From: Snodgrassella sp. CFCC 13594
Lineage (GTDB): Bacteria > Pseudomonadota > Gammaproteobacteria > Burkholderiales > Neisseriaceae
Reading direction: 5' to 3'
Assembly (NCBI RefSeq): GCF_001590725.1
Contig: NZ_LQXR01000002.1
Location: 211,042-275,041, forward strand
DNA length: 64,000 nucleotides
Part shown: piece by piece, positions 1 to 8,225 of the stretch
Layout of the letters: each line of letters begins with the position of its first letter
Position numbering within the stretch: position 1 is the stretch's first letter
Translations under genes and position numbers: made by a program
The notes under the pieces: generated by a model
Databases searched by the model: none
Seen by the model: only the letters and a program-made list of their open reading frames with translations
What the model was told of the DNA's origin: nothing

Positions 1-1
1 T

Positions 2-790
2 GCCCCGCAAGCACTGATGGCTTTTTTGGGTTTTTTCATGATTGTGGTATTGAATCACTATCGTGTTCGCGGCGCCATCATCATCAGTATTTTGGTGGTA
101 ACCATTTTGGCTTCGGTATTGGGCTTCAATGAGTTTCGTGGGGTTTATGGTGCAGTACCTTCATTGGCACCCACTTTCATGCAATTGGATTTTCATGATT
201 TATTCACTGCTGGTATGGTGGGCGTGATCTTCGTATTTTTTTTCGTCGACTTGTTTGATAGTACGGGTACCCTTGTGGGCGTGGCGCACCGAGCTGGGTT
301 GTTGGTAGACGGTAAATTGCCGCGCCTGAAAAAAGCCTTGTTTGCTGACTCCACCGCCATTGTGGCTGGTGCTGGGTTGGGTACTTCTTCTACAACGGCA
401 TATATTGAATCGGCAGCTGGTGTGTCTGCTGGTGGTAAAACAGGGCTGACTGCGGTGGTAGTGGGTGTGCTGATGCTGTTGAGCCTATGGTTTTCGCCAT
501 TGGCTTCCAGTGTGCCTGCGTATGCCACTGCGCCCGCTTTGTTGTATGTGGGCGTATTGATGATTCGCGGCTTGGCCGAAATTGATTGGGATGACATCAC
601 CGAAGCAGCACCGGCATTCATGACGGCGATTTTTATGCCGTTTGCCTATTCCATTGCCGATGGCATTGCCATGGGGTTCATTAGTTATGCGGTCATCAAA
701 CTCTTTTGCGGTAAAGCCAAGGAAGTGCCGTATATGATTTGGATTATTGCATTGCTGTGGGCCGCCAAATTTGCGTGGATTGGCGCTTAA
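2..790 (+). CDS. NCS2-family purine permease (AzgA/GhxP/AdeP type), 3' part
   Basis: The frame is open from the window edge, so the start lies upstream and only about the last 262 residues are present. The protein is a polytopic inner-membrane transporter with long hydrophobic segments. It has the family stretch FVDLFDSTGTL, followed by GAGLGTSSTTAYIESAAG, typical of the AzgA branch that imports adenine, guanine or hypoxanthine with protons. The substrate cannot be told from this fragment. The stop is followed by an inverted pair of uptake sequences that should act as a terminator, separating it from the carbonic anhydrase gene. Confidence 0.88.
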   Translation, partial: APQALMAFLGFFMIVVLNHYRVRGAIIISILVVTILASVLGFNEFRGVYGAVPSLAPTFMQLDFHDLFTAGMVGVIFVFFFVDLFDSTGTLVGVAHRAGLLVDGKLPRLKKALFADSTAIVAGAGLGTSSTTAYIESAAGVSAGGKTGLTAVVVGVLMLLSLWFSPLASSVPAYATAPALLYVGVLMIRGLAEIDWDDITEAAPAFMTAIFMPFAYSIADGIAMGFISYAVIKLFCGKAKEVPYMIWIIALLWAAKFAWIGA

Positions 791-807
791 GTTTAACTTT
801 GATGGTT

Positions 808-846
808 TTCAGGCAGCCTGTGCAGCATACATGCAGGCTGCCTGAA
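808..846 (+). terminator. Inverted pair of DNA uptake sequences (probable terminator)
   Basis: TTCAGGCAGCCT at 808-819 and its reverse complement AGGCTGCCTGAA at 835-846 form a 12-bp stem with a 15-base loop just after the permease stop. This is the classic neisserial arrangement of uptake sequences serving as a transcription terminator. No long T-tract follows, so termination strength is uncertain. Confidence 0.7.
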
Positions 847-861
847 TGTTTTTGGACGGCT

Positions 862-870
862 TGGTATAAT
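862..870 (+). promoter_or_regulatory. Extended -10 promoter for the carbonic anhydrase operon
   Basis: TGGTATAAT gives a perfect TATAAT at 865-870 preceded by the TG of an extended -10. No good -35 is visible at the right distance, which fits an extended -10 promoter. It lies between the terminator above and the start at 914. Confidence 0.5.
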
Positions 871-913
871 GGAAAACAGTGGCAATCGCACCACAACAAA
901 AAGGAACACACAC

Positions 914-1486
914 ATGTCAGTGATGAATGAAATTTTAGACTTCAATAATCAATTTGTTGAGGCGGGTGAATATGAGCAGTTTTTTACTGATAAATACCCC
1001 GAAAAGCAGTTGGCTATTGTGTCTTGCATGGATGCGCGCATCTTAGATTTATTGCCGCGGGCACTGGGTTTGAAAAATGGTGATGCCAAACTGATTAAAA
1101 ATGCCGGTGCTCTGGTCACCCACCCTTGGGGGTCGGTGATGCGCTCTTTGCTGGTGGCTGTATTTGAATTGAAAGTCACCGAAATCATGGTGATTGGTCA
1201 TTACGACTGCGGCATGCAAGGCTTACATGCGCCAGATATGCTTAACCGCATGCGCGCTAAAGGCATCAGTGATGAGCGCATTGATGTCCTAGAGAATGCG
1301 GGCATTGATTTGGATAAGTGGTTAACAGGTTTTTCTCGTGTCGAAGACGCGGTATGCCACTCAGTCAACATGATACGCAAACACCCGCTAATGCCCGCCA
1401 ACATCAAAGTACACGGCTTGGTGATTCACCCCACTACTGGTCAATTGACGGTAGTGATTGATGGCAATCAGGAACGTGCTGAATGA
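914..1486 (+). CDS. Beta-class carbonic anhydrase
   Basis: Interconverts CO2 and bicarbonate in the cytoplasm. The 190-residue protein shows the beta-class zinc ligands: Cys and Asp in SCMDAR near the N-terminus and His/Cys in GHYDCGM in the middle. The Asp-Arg dyad is part of the first motif. I chose the ATG at 914 because AAGGA lies about 9 bases upstream; an in-frame ATG at 869 overlaps the -10 box and cannot be used. The stop overlaps the nadD start (ATGA), so the two are probably translated together. Confidence 0.9.
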   Translation: MSVMNEILDFNNQFVEAGEYEQFFTDKYPEKQLAIVSCMDARILDLLPRALGLKNGDAKLIKNAGALVTHPWGSVMRSLLVAVFELKVTEIMVIGHYDCGMQGLHAPDMLNRMRAKGISDERIDVLENAGIDLDKWLTGFSRVEDAVCHSVNMIRKHPLMPANIKVHGLVIHPTTGQLTVVIDGNQERAE

Positions 1487-2126
1487 AACGCGTGGGCTTG
1501 TTTGGCGGTACTTTTGATCCGATACACAATGGTCATTTGCACATTGCGCGTGCTTGCGCCGATGAACTGGCGTTGGACGTGGTGATTTTTATTCCGGCTG
1601 GGGATCCGTATCACAAAGACCAGCCACTGGCACGCCAGCGGCACAGCGCTTGGCTATGGTGGAATTGGCTATTGCCGATGAGCCGCGTTTTGCTGCCTCA
1701 GATTGCGACATGGTACGCATCGGCGCCACTTATACGTTTGATACTGTTTCTATTTTTCGTCAAGCCTATCCGCAGGCGCAATTGTGGTGGCTGATGGGTA
1801 TGGACTCGCTGCTGCACATTCACCAGTGGCAGCGTTATCAGGCTTTGTTGCAGCAAGCCAATTTTGCGGTGGCGCCGCGCGGTGAAGGGCGATTGGCTGC
1901 CGTGGCGCCGGCGGTACAGCAATGGTTGCCTGAAGCATTGGCCAAAGCAGTGCGGCAGCCGCAAGGCCACGATGGTGGACGTTTACACTTACTGCAAACG
2001 CCTTATTGGCCGATTAGTTCAACTGAGATTCGGGCGCAATGTGGGCATGGTCGGGCTGGTGTGCAAGAGGTGTTGCCTGCCGCTGTGGCTGCTTATATCG
2101 CCAAAAACCATTTGTATCAGGCATAA
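1483..2126 (+). pseudogene. nadD: Nicotinate-nucleotide adenylyltransferase NadD, one-base frameshift
   Basis: NadD joins nicotinate mononucleotide and ATP to make deamido-NAD, an essential step of NAD synthesis. The nucleotidyltransferase motif [13 protein letters not shown] is at the N-terminus, [10 protein letters not shown] in the middle, and ISSTEIR (the SxTxxR motif) near the C-terminus. The reading frame breaks near 1627-1632, after HKDQPL. The second frame resumes at [13 protein letters not shown], which is the expected next sequence. Restoring one base, for example CTGGCACG to CTGGGCACG, gives a full-length enzyme of about 214 residues. An essential gene with a clean single-base break suggests a sequence error rather than a dead gene. 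The start overlaps the carbonic anhydrase stop. Confidence 0.88.
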
Positions 2127-2130
2127 TGCG

Positions 2131-2142
2131 TTCAGGCAGCCT
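2131..2142 (-). repeat. DNA uptake sequence
   Basis: Perfect 12-mer (TTCAGGCAGCCT on the plus strand) in the 50-base gap between nadD and rsfS. It is single rather than paired, so it probably serves DNA uptake only. Confidence 0.75.
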
Positions 2143-2176
2143 GTAAAAATTTAATAATTAAGGATAAAAATTTAAC

Positions 2177-2566
2177 ATGACCGATCAGTATGCAGCCGAT
2201 TTGGATAAGATGGTGGCCGTGGCCGTGAATGCGTTAGAAGATATTAAAGGCAAAGACATTACTGTGCTGGATACCTCCGCGCAGACATCATTGTTTTCAC
2301 GCATGATCATCGCCAGCGGTGACAGTACACGTCAAGTCAAAGCACTGGCCAATAATGTGGCAGTGGATTTGAAAGAAGCTGGTTTTGAAATTTTGAGTTC
2401 GGAAGGTTTGGACAGCAGTGAATGGGCGTTGGTGGATGCTGGTGACTTGGTGGTGCACGTGATGCAGCCGGCGGTGCGCGATTATTATGATATCGAGGCA
2501 TTGTGGGGCGGCGAGAAACCTTCTTTCCATACCGGTGCCGCCAAACCTTGGCATGCTGCTGATTAA
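2177..2566 (+). CDS. rsfS: Ribosomal silencing factor RsfS
   Basis: RsfS binds ribosomal protein uL14 on the 50S subunit and blocks joining with 30S in starved cells. The 129-residue protein has the whole single-domain fold: ALEDIKGKDITVLDT near the start, then the signature DLVVHVMQPAVRDYYDIEALWG near the end. The nadD-rsfS-rlmH order is common in bacteria, here with a GNAT gene between rsfS and rlmH. AAGGA upstream of the ATG supports this start. Confidence 0.93.
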   Translation: MTDQYAADLDKMVAVAVNALEDIKGKDITVLDTSAQTSLFSRMIIASGDSTRQVKALANNVAVDLKEAGFEILSSEGLDSSEWALVDAGDLVVHVMQPAVRDYYDIEALWGGEKPSFHTGAAKPWHAAD

Positions 2567-2581
2567 GAGCCGCGATCTACC

Positions 2582-3028
2582 ATGACCATTCGCCCGCTAC
2601 ACGCTGATGATTATGTCAACTGGCTGCCTTTGTGGCAGGGCTATTTGCAGTTTTATCATGCAATACTGACCGCGGAGGTTACAACACAAACGTGGCAGCG
2701 GCTTACTGGTGCTGAGGCCAATATGCAGGCACTGGGTGCATTTGATGATGACGATGCATTGTGTGGCTTTGCACACATTGTGCTGCATCCCAATACTTGG
2801 GATACTCGCCTGAGTTGTTATTTGGAAGATCTATATGTGGCCAAGTCTCAACGCGGAGGCGGAGTTGGACGCCGTTTGATTGAAGGCGTGTATGCGTTTG
2901 CCGAAGTGCGCCAATGTTGCCGCGTTTATTGGATGACGCAGGCAAGCAATGTGGTGGCGCAACGACTTTATGATCGGTTGGCGGATCGCACTGATTTCAT
3001 CCAATATCGGGCAGACAGGCAAGCATGA
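2582..3028 (+). CDS. GNAT-family N-acetyltransferase
   Basis: A 148-residue protein of the GNAT fold that should transfer an acetyl group from acetyl-CoA to an amine. LYVAKSQRGGGVGRRLIEG is the acetyl-CoA-binding motif A (Q/RxxGxG/A), preceded by a beta strand containing LCGFAHIVLH. The C-terminal part has the usual ASNVVAQRLYDRL segment. The substrate is unknown. It is 15 bases after rsfS and overlaps rlmH by four bases (ATGA), so it belongs to the nadD-rsfS-rlmH operon. Confidence 0.85.
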   Translation: MTIRPLHADDYVNWLPLWQGYLQFYHAILTAEVTTQTWQRLTGAEANMQALGAFDDDDALCGFAHIVLHPNTWDTRLSCYLEDLYVAKSQRGGGVGRRLIEGVYAFAEVRQCCRVYWMTQASNVVAQRLYDRLADRTDFIQYRADRQA

Positions 3029-3495
3029 ATATCACAGTTTTGGCGGTGGGTACCAAGATGCCGCGTTGGGTAGATGAAGCGGTTGCCGATTATGCCAAAC
3101 GCTTTGGTCGTGAGATCCAATTTCAACTCAAGGAAATCAAGCCGGAAAAGCGTGGATCGGGGGTGAATGCAGAGCAGGGCATGGCTGCAGAAGAGGCACG
3201 CATTATTGCGGCCATTCCGCCTAAAAATTTTTTGGTGGTGCTGGATGAGCATGGTAAGGCACCAACATCCATGGCGTTGGCTGATTGCTTGAATGAATGG
3301 CAGCGCAATGGTGATCATGTTTGCTTTGTGATTGGCGGGGCAGATGGTATGACGGCGGCGCTGAAAGCGCGAGCCAACATGATGATGCGGTTGTCTAGCC
3401 TCACCTTGCCTCATGGCATGGTGCGGGTATTATTGACTGAGCAATTGTATCGAGCTCAGTCGATTTTGCATCATCATCCCTATCATCGGGAGTAG
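3025..3495 (+). CDS. rlmH: 23S rRNA (pseudouridine1915-N3)-methyltransferase RlmH
   Basis: RlmH is a SPOUT-fold enzyme that methylates pseudouridine 1915 in helix 69 of 23S rRNA, using S-adenosylmethionine. The 156-residue length is standard. The start MNITVLAVGTKMP, the knot segment VCFVIGGADGM and the C-terminal LLTEQLYRAQSILHHHPYHRE tail are all typical; the tail residues form the active site. The start overlaps the acetyltransferase stop. Confidence 0.94.
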   Translation: MNITVLAVGTKMPRWVDEAVADYAKRFGREIQFQLKEIKPEKRGSGVNAEQGMAAEEARIIAAIPPKNFLVVLDEHGKAPTSMALADCLNEWQRNGDHVCFVIGGADGMTAALKARANMMMRLSSLTLPHGMVRVLLTEQLYRAQSILHHHPYHRE

Positions 3496-3539
3496 TACGT
3501 TTGCCATCGAGGTGATGTTGCTTGAGTATGGAGGTATAC

Positions 3540-3567
3540 AGGCTGTCTGAATGGTTTCAGGCAGCCT
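3540..3567 (+). terminator. Inverted uptake-sequence pair after rlmH
   Basis: AGGCTGTCTGAA at 3540-3551 (one mismatch to the uptake 12-mer) pairs with TTCAGGCAGCCT at 3556-3567 across a 4-base loop. TTTTC follows. It should end the rlmH operon before the dxs promoter. Confidence 0.75.
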
Positions 3568-3612
3568 TTTCTATCTCAGCAATGGTGTCCCCCCGTAATA
3601 AACTGAACTTGT

Positions 3613-3618
3613 TATAAT
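3613..3618 (+). promoter_or_regulatory. dxs: -10 box of the dxs promoter
   Basis: A perfect TATAAT lies 45 bases upstream of the dxs ATG. No consensus -35 is seen; a run of six C (3589-3594) sits where it would be. The upstream terminator and this box suggest dxs is transcribed on its own. Confidence 0.5.
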
Positions 3619-3662
3619 GTCATCACTTAAGGCGACACCGCCCACATAAGAAAAGCCACACC

Positions 3663-5561
3663 ATGACACCGACACCCTTGCTCGATACCATCGACTTGCC
3701 GCAAGACATACGCCGTTTAGATAAAAATCAGTTGCCGCAATTGGCGGATGAGTTGCGCGCATTTTTGTTGGCATCCGTGGGGAAAACGGGGGGGCATTTT
3801 GCCAGTAATCTTGGTGCCGTGGAATTAACGGTAGCACTGCATTATGTCTACCACACTCCTGAAGATAAGCTGGTGTGGGATGTGGGCCACCAAAGCTATC
3901 CGCACAAAATCCTGACAGGGCGGAAAAACCGCATGGACAGCATGCGCCAATATGGCGGGCTCGCTGGTTTTCCGAAGCGCGCTGAATCCACTTACGACGC
4001 TTTTGGTGTGGGTCATTCTTCAACATCGATTGGCGCTGCATTGGGCATGGCTGTGGCGGATCAGTTGCAGGGTAAGCCCAATCGCAGTGTGGCCATTATT
4101 GGGGATGGTGCAATGACGGCAGGACAGGCATTTGAAGCCTTAAATAACGCCGGCGATATGGACATTAATTTATTGGTTATTTTGAATGACAATGAAATGT
4201 CTATTTCACCCAATGTGGGGGCGCTACCAAAGTATCTGGCCAAAAATCCACTGCGTGAAATGAAGGATTTGGTTAAATCCATCAAGCAGAAATCGGAAAA
4301 AATGCTCACGATGGTACCGGGTGCATTGGATGTGGCTCAGCGAGTGGAAAGCAAAATCAAAAATTTGATCGAAGAGCGCCATGCGCCAGCCGCTTTGTCG
4401 TTGTTTGATAATTTTGGTTTTGACTACACGGGTCCGATAGATGGACATGATGTGTTGCAACTGGTGGCGGTGCTACAAGATATGCGCACCCGTAAAGGCC
4501 CGCAATTGCTGCACATTATCACCAAAAAAGGGCAAGGGTATAAGCTGGCGGAGAATGATCCAGTGGCGTTTCATGCGGTGGGTGTATTTGACCCTAAAAT
4601 TGGCCCACAAAAAAGCACCAAGCCCGCAGCGCCTACCTATACCCAAATTTTCGGGCAATGGTTGTTGGATCAGGCTACTCATGATGAGCGGCTGATTGCA
4701 ATTACGCCGGCGATGCGTGAAGGCAGTGGCTTGGTTGAATTTCAACAACAGTTCCCGCAGCGTTATTTTGATGTGGGCATCGCCGAACAGCATGCGGTGA
4801 CTTTTGCTGCAGGCTTGGCCTGTGGCGATATGAAGCCGGTGGTGGCCATCTATTCCACTTTTTTACAGCGCGCATACGATCAACTGATTCACGATGTGGC
4901 TTTGCAGAATTTACCGGTACTTTTTGCTATCGATCGTGCCGGTATTGTGGGGGCGGATGGGCCCACACATGCGGGTGTGTATGATTTGAGTTACTTGCGT
5001 TGTGTACCCAATTTGGTGGTGGCTGCACCCAGTGATGAACGAGAGTGCCGGTTGCTGCTGACCACTTGTTATCAGCTCAATCAGCCTGCTGCAGTGCGTT
5101 ATCCCCGCGGTGCAGGAATGGGTGTGGTTGCCGGTGATGATTTGACCGCTGTGCCGGTGGGACGTGGGGTGTTGAGACGAGAAGGGGTGAAGCTGGCTTT
5201 GATTGCCTTTGGCAGCATGGTCCAACCCGCTTTGTCTGTTGCTGATGACTTGAACGCCACAGTGGCCGATATGCGTTTTGTCAAACCACTTGATGAAGAT
5301 CTGATTGTGCGATTGGCGCAACAGCACGCTCATTTAGTGGTGTTGGAAGAGAATGCTGTTGAAGGTGGGGCGGGCAGTGCCGTATTGGAAGTATTGGCTC
5401 GGCATAATTTGCATAACCCGACTTTGCTGGTGGGCGTGCCGGATGTTGTGACTGAACATGGTGACCCCAATCAGATTAAAGATGATTTGGGTTTGAGTGC
5501 CCAGAAAATAGCCGCACATATACGTGGTTGGTGGCCGCACGGTGAGACTGATGTGGGTTGA
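3663..5561 (+). CDS. dxs: 1-deoxy-D-xylulose-5-phosphate synthase
   Basis: DXS condenses pyruvate and glyceraldehyde-3-phosphate, the first step of the MEP isoprenoid pathway; its products include the polyprenyl phosphates needed by the glycan genes downstream. At 632 residues it is full length. The thiamine-diphosphate motif begins at [16 protein letters not shown] (about residue 145-160), with the second domain at [14 protein letters not shown] and the transketolase C-terminal domain after it. The N-terminal [20 protein letters not shown] is typical. A run of seven G (in the codons for TGG) lies near 3788; it is in frame here. Confidence 0.96.
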   Translation: MTPTPLLDTIDLPQDIRRLDKNQLPQLADELRAFLLASVGKTGGHFASNLGAVELTVALHYVYHTPEDKLVWDVGHQSYPHKILTGRKNRMDSMRQYGGLAGFPKRAESTYDAFGVGHSSTSIGAALGMAVADQLQGKPNRSVAIIGDGAMTAGQAFEALNNAGDMDINLLVILNDNEMSISPNVGALPKYLAKNPLREMKDLVKSIKQKSEKMLTMVPGALDVAQRVESKIKNLIEERHAPAALSLFDNFGFDYTGPIDGHDVLQLVAVLQDMRTRKGPQLLHIITKKGQGYKLAENDPVAFHAVGVFDPKIGPQKSTKPAAPTYTQIFGQWLLDQATHDERLIAITPAMREGSGLVEFQQQFPQRYFDVGIAEQHAVTFAAGLACGDMKPVVAIYSTFLQRAYDQLIHDVALQNLPVLFAIDRAGIVGADGPTHAGVYDLSYLRCVPNLVVAAPSDERECRLLLTTCYQLNQPAAVRYPRGAGMGVVAGDDLTAVPVGRGVLRREGVKLALIAFGSMVQPALSVADDLNATVADMRFVKPLDEDLIVRLAQQHAHLVVLEENAVEGGAGSAVLEVLARHNLHNPTLLVGVPDVVTEHGDPNQIKDDLGLSAQKIAAHIRGWWPHGETDVG

Positions 5562-5580
5562 ACTGAAATTGTTGATACAA

Positions 5581-5621
5581 AAGGAGGCTGGCTGATGAGG
5601 TCAGCTTTTTTATGGACATGA
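5581..5621 (+). promoter_or_regulatory. Junction of dxs and the APE cluster: hairpin plus tiny leader reading frame
   Basis: A perfect Shine-Dalgarno AAGGAGG (5581-5587) is 7 bases from an ATG at 5595 that opens an eight-codon frame, MRSAFLWT. Its TGA (5619-5621) overlaps the ATG at 5618 of the next gene. The same DNA holds a hairpin (GCTGA at 5591-5595, TCAGC at 5601-5605) followed by six T, resembling a rho-independent terminator for dxs. The cluster gene has no Shine-Dalgarno of its own. Either the leader couples translation to it, or the hairpin folds out and brings AAGGAGG within reach. Confidence 0.45.
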
Positions 5622-6361
5622 GTGAATTTTATTTTAACGTCATGGATTGGCGTGCAGCGGGTGCTTGCATTGCCGATAAAGCCGACTGGCAACAATGGGC
5701 ACAAGTACCTGGGTGGCTGGATGGGCGCGCACCCTATCGGCCCACATTGGCATTTTTGCCGGCGATGCAGCGGCGCCGGTTGAGTTATGCCGCGCGATTG
5801 ATGTTTGATGCCGCATGGCCACTTTTGGATTCGCAAGCACCTTGTCCTGTGGTATTTGTTTCCCATGATGGCGAGATCAATCGCAGTTTTGATTTGTGGC
5901 AGTCATTGCTGCGTGAGCAGACGGTGTCGCCGACTTCATTTGCTTTATCGGTGCACAATGCTTTGGTTGGGCAATGGTCGATGATGCGTCAGGATATGTC
6001 GGAAAATACGGCCTTGTGTGTTCATCATGATGGCTTTGAAATGGCTTTTGTCGAAGCTTATTGCTTGCTGCAGGAGGGGGCATCTCGGGTATTGGTGTTG
6101 GCTGTGGATGAGCCTTTGGATGAGCATTATGAGATAAAGGGTGTGGTGCGGTCACCTTTCGCCTATGCGTTTGCCTGTGTGGTGAGCGCCGGAAATCAGT
6201 GCGCCTTGCGCTTTGAGTCTGCGCCCGCACTTTCAGGCAACCTGAATTATGCGGGGGCGCTGAGTTGGATTCGGCAAGTGGTATTGGCACCCGCTGATAC
6301 TTCAATTTCTTTTGAGCATCATTATCCGAATCGACAATGGCAATGGACTTGGCAGCCATGA
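5618..6361 (+). CDS. apeC: Aryl polyene chain-length factor (ketosynthase-like, ApeC type)
   Basis: A 247-residue beta-ketoacyl synthase-like protein of the short chain-length-factor family found in APE clusters. In the APE system it pairs with a catalytic ketosynthase (ApeO) to set polyene length. It is much shorter than a true ketosynthase (about 400) and lacks the active-site Cys and the HGTGT motif, as expected for a non-catalytic partner. AYCLLQEGASRVLVLAVDEP is the recognisable thiolase-fold strand. Start: ATG 5618 overlaps the leader stop; ATG 5612 is the alternative. The stop overlaps the next start (ATGA). Confidence 0.82.
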   Translation: MSEFYFNVMDWRAAGACIADKADWQQWAQVPGWLDGRAPYRPTLAFLPAMQRRRLSYAARLMFDAAWPLLDSQAPCPVVFVSHDGEINRSFDLWQSLLREQTVSPTSFALSVHNALVGQWSMMRQDMSENTALCVHHDGFEMAFVEAYCLLQEGASRVLVLAVDEPLDEHYEIKGVVRSPFAYAFACVVSAGNQCALRFESAPALSGNLNYAGALSWIRQVVLAPADTSISFEHHYPNRQWQWTWQP

Positions 6362-7127
6362 CGGGGCGGCAAAAAATGGATTGGGTTCGCCGTTTTCTGG
6401 GCACGCTGTTGGGGTTTGTGTTTTTTGGGGTGGCGGGTATTGTTTTTAAATTAGTGCTGTTGCCGTATACCGTTGTTGGTACTGCAAATCAGGTATCCAG
6501 GCAAGTGCAGGCCCGTCGTTTGGTGGCGTGGATATGGCGCTTTTTTTTGCGTTTTTTGGAAAAAGCAGGGGTTTTGCAATATGAATTGCATGGGTTTGAA
6601 CGCTTAGGCCGCCCAGGGCAGTTAATTTTGGCCAATCATCCTTCTTTGTTAGACGTGTTGTTTATGGTGGGTTATGTGCCCGCCATTAATTGTGTGGTGA
6701 AGCAAGAATTGTTGTCCAATCCGGTGATGAAAAGCCCGATTTTGGCTTGTGGCTATGTGCCCAACGATGAATCAGAGGCGTTGATGGAGCGTGTGCACCG
6801 TATTTTAGGGGGTGGCCAGTCATTGTTAATCTTTCCCGAAGGCACGCGTACGGGTTGGGATGGGGTAGTGCATTTTCATCGAGCGCGGTGTCACTGGGTT
6901 TGCGCAGCGCCCACGTGATTACGCCGGTGGTGATTCGGCAAACGCCACCCAATTTTAAAAAAGGACAGGCTTGGTATAAAATACCGAAAGTTAAAATTTG
7001 TTATGATTTGACGGTGGGTGAGGATATTGATCCACAAGCATGGCTGGCTGAAAAACCGTTGCCCATTGCTTCTCGTCGTTTAAATAATTATTTACAAGAC
7101 TATTTCAATCGGGAAACCAGAATATGA
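6358..7127 (+). pseudogene. 1-acyl-glycerol-3-phosphate-type acyltransferase of the APE cluster, one-base frameshift
   Basis: A membrane-anchored PlsC-fold acyltransferase. An N-terminal hydrophobic segment precedes the catalytic HPSLLD (HxxxxD) and the FPEGTRT motif. In APE clusters this gene is thought to help attach the polyene to its lipid anchor (it would be ApeD by gene order). The frame breaks near 6883: the first frame reads HFHRARCHW, the second resumes at AVSLGLRSAHVITPVV. One added base (CGAGC to CGAGGC) restores HFHRGAVSLGL and a product of about 256 residues. ATGA overlaps join it to the genes on both sides. Confidence 0.82.
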
Positions 7128-7393
7128 CTGCGCTGGAACAGCAAATCAAAGCATTGATTATTGATAGCTTGGGTTTAGAAGACATGGACGTTGATGACAT
7201 TGACTCAATGGCGCCTTTATTCGGTGATGACGGCTTGGGACTTGATTCTGTCGATGCTCTGGAATTGGGATTGGCGGTACAGAAAGCATTTGGCTTTACG
7301 CTGGATAACGACAGCGCCAGTGTGCGGTCATATTTTTATAGCGTGCAAACTTTAGCGCAGTTTGTGGCCAGTCAACAATCGGCTCAGCGTTAA
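7124..7393 (+). CDS. apeE: Acyl carrier protein 1 of the APE cluster
   Basis: An 89-residue acyl carrier protein. GLDSVDALEL holds the serine that receives the phosphopantetheine arm, probably from the transferase encoded at 20489-21115. It would carry the aryl starter and growing polyene. The acidic first half (EDMDVDDIDS) is typical of ACPs. The start overlaps the acyltransferase stop. Which of the two ACPs corresponds to ApeE or ApeF is assigned by order only. Confidence 0.88.
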   Translation: MTALEQQIKALIIDSLGLEDMDVDDIDSMAPLFGDDGLGLDSVDALELGLAVQKAFGFTLDNDSASVRSYFYSVQTLAQFVASQQSAQR

Positions 7394-7417
7394 ATCGCTT
7401 TGCAACAGGAGACTAAT

Positions 7418-7681
7418 ATGCTCGACCGTGAAGCCGTTGCTCGTTTATTGACTCAAGCATTAGAAGAGTTGTTTGAAATTGATCCTGAGCGCATTCATCC
7501 GCAAACCAATTTGTATGAAGAGCTGGAAATTGACAGTATTGATGCGATTGACTTGATTGATTACATCAAGCGCAATACAGGCTATAAACTGATGGCGGAT
7601 GATTTCCGCAGCGTGCGTACCATAGATGATGTGGTTGATGCGGTTATGAACAAAATGCAGCAAACGCCGCCGGCTGAATAG
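7418..7681 (+). CDS. apeF: Acyl carrier protein 2 of the APE cluster
   Basis: A second ACP of 87 residues. The phosphopantetheine serine is in EIDSIDAIDLIDYI. CAGGAG lies about 8 bases upstream of the ATG at 7418, so I prefer this start to an in-frame TTG at 7400. Two ACPs in tandem are standard in APE clusters, and the two sequences differ clearly outside the serine motif, which suggests different partners. Confidence 0.9.
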   Translation: MLDREAVARLLTQALEELFEIDPERIHPQTNLYEELEIDSIDAIDLIDYIKRNTGYKLMADDFRSVRTIDDVVDAVMNKMQQTPPAE

Positions 7682-7682
7682 C

Positions 7683-8225
7683 ATGTTGCGCATAGTGTTG
7701 GCGCTGTTGAGTATGGCCTATCCGTTTTTATGGTATTGGGGCCGTGACAATGGCGCTTTTGTTTATCTGGCTCTGGGCATGGGGGTGTTGTGGCTGTTTC
7801 GGGCTTGGCAAAGTCCCACCTGGGGTTCGCGCCTCATGGCTTTGGTGGTGGCACTGTTTTTTGCAGCCGTGTGCATGTTGCGGCAGCCTCAAGCCATGTA
7901 TTGGTATCCAGTAGGGGTAAGTTTATTGATGTTGTTGGTGTTTGGCGGCAGCTTGTGGGCCAAGCAAACGGTGATTGAACGATTGGCACGGTTACGCCAG
8001 CCAAATTTGCCCTTAGCGGCGGTGGTCTATACGCGCAAAGTAACCCAAGTATGGTGTGCCTTTTTCATCCTCAATGCAGTTATTTGTGGGGGCTTGGTGT
8101 GTGCACAAGCGTGGTCGGCGTGGACTTTTTACACGGGGGTCGTGGCTTATTTGCTCATGGGCCTTCTGCTGGCTGGAGAGTGGCTGTATCGCCACTGGGT
8201 TGTTTTGAAAGACACTAATGAGTGA
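7683..8225 (+). CDS. Small integral membrane protein of the APE cluster
   Basis: A 180-residue protein with about five membrane segments (starting MLRIVLALLSMAYPF) and no recognisable catalytic motif. Similar uncharacterised membrane proteins sit between the ACPs and the AMP ligase in other APE clusters (ApeG by position). Its role is not established; it may help place the assembly line at the inner membrane. It overlaps the following gene by eight bases. Confidence 0.75.
   Translation: MLRIVLALLSMAYPFLWYWGRDNGAFVYLALGMGVLWLFRAWQSPTWGSRLMALVVALFFAAVCMLRQPQAMYWYPVGVSLLMLLVFGGSLWAKQTVIERLARLRQPNLPLAAVVYTRKVTQVWCAFFILNAVICGGLVCAQAWSAWTFYTGVVAYLLMGLLLAGEWLYRHWVVLKDTNE

Noticed and set aside
3788..3794. 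Run of seven G inside dxs as a phase-variable tract
   Set aside because: dxs is essential and the run is in frame; seven bases is short for on-off switching of such a gene.
3571..4041. Minus-strand 156-codon frame over the start of dxs
   Set aside because: It lies opposite a well-supported dxs gene, has low-complexity, His/Pro-rich content and no family motif.
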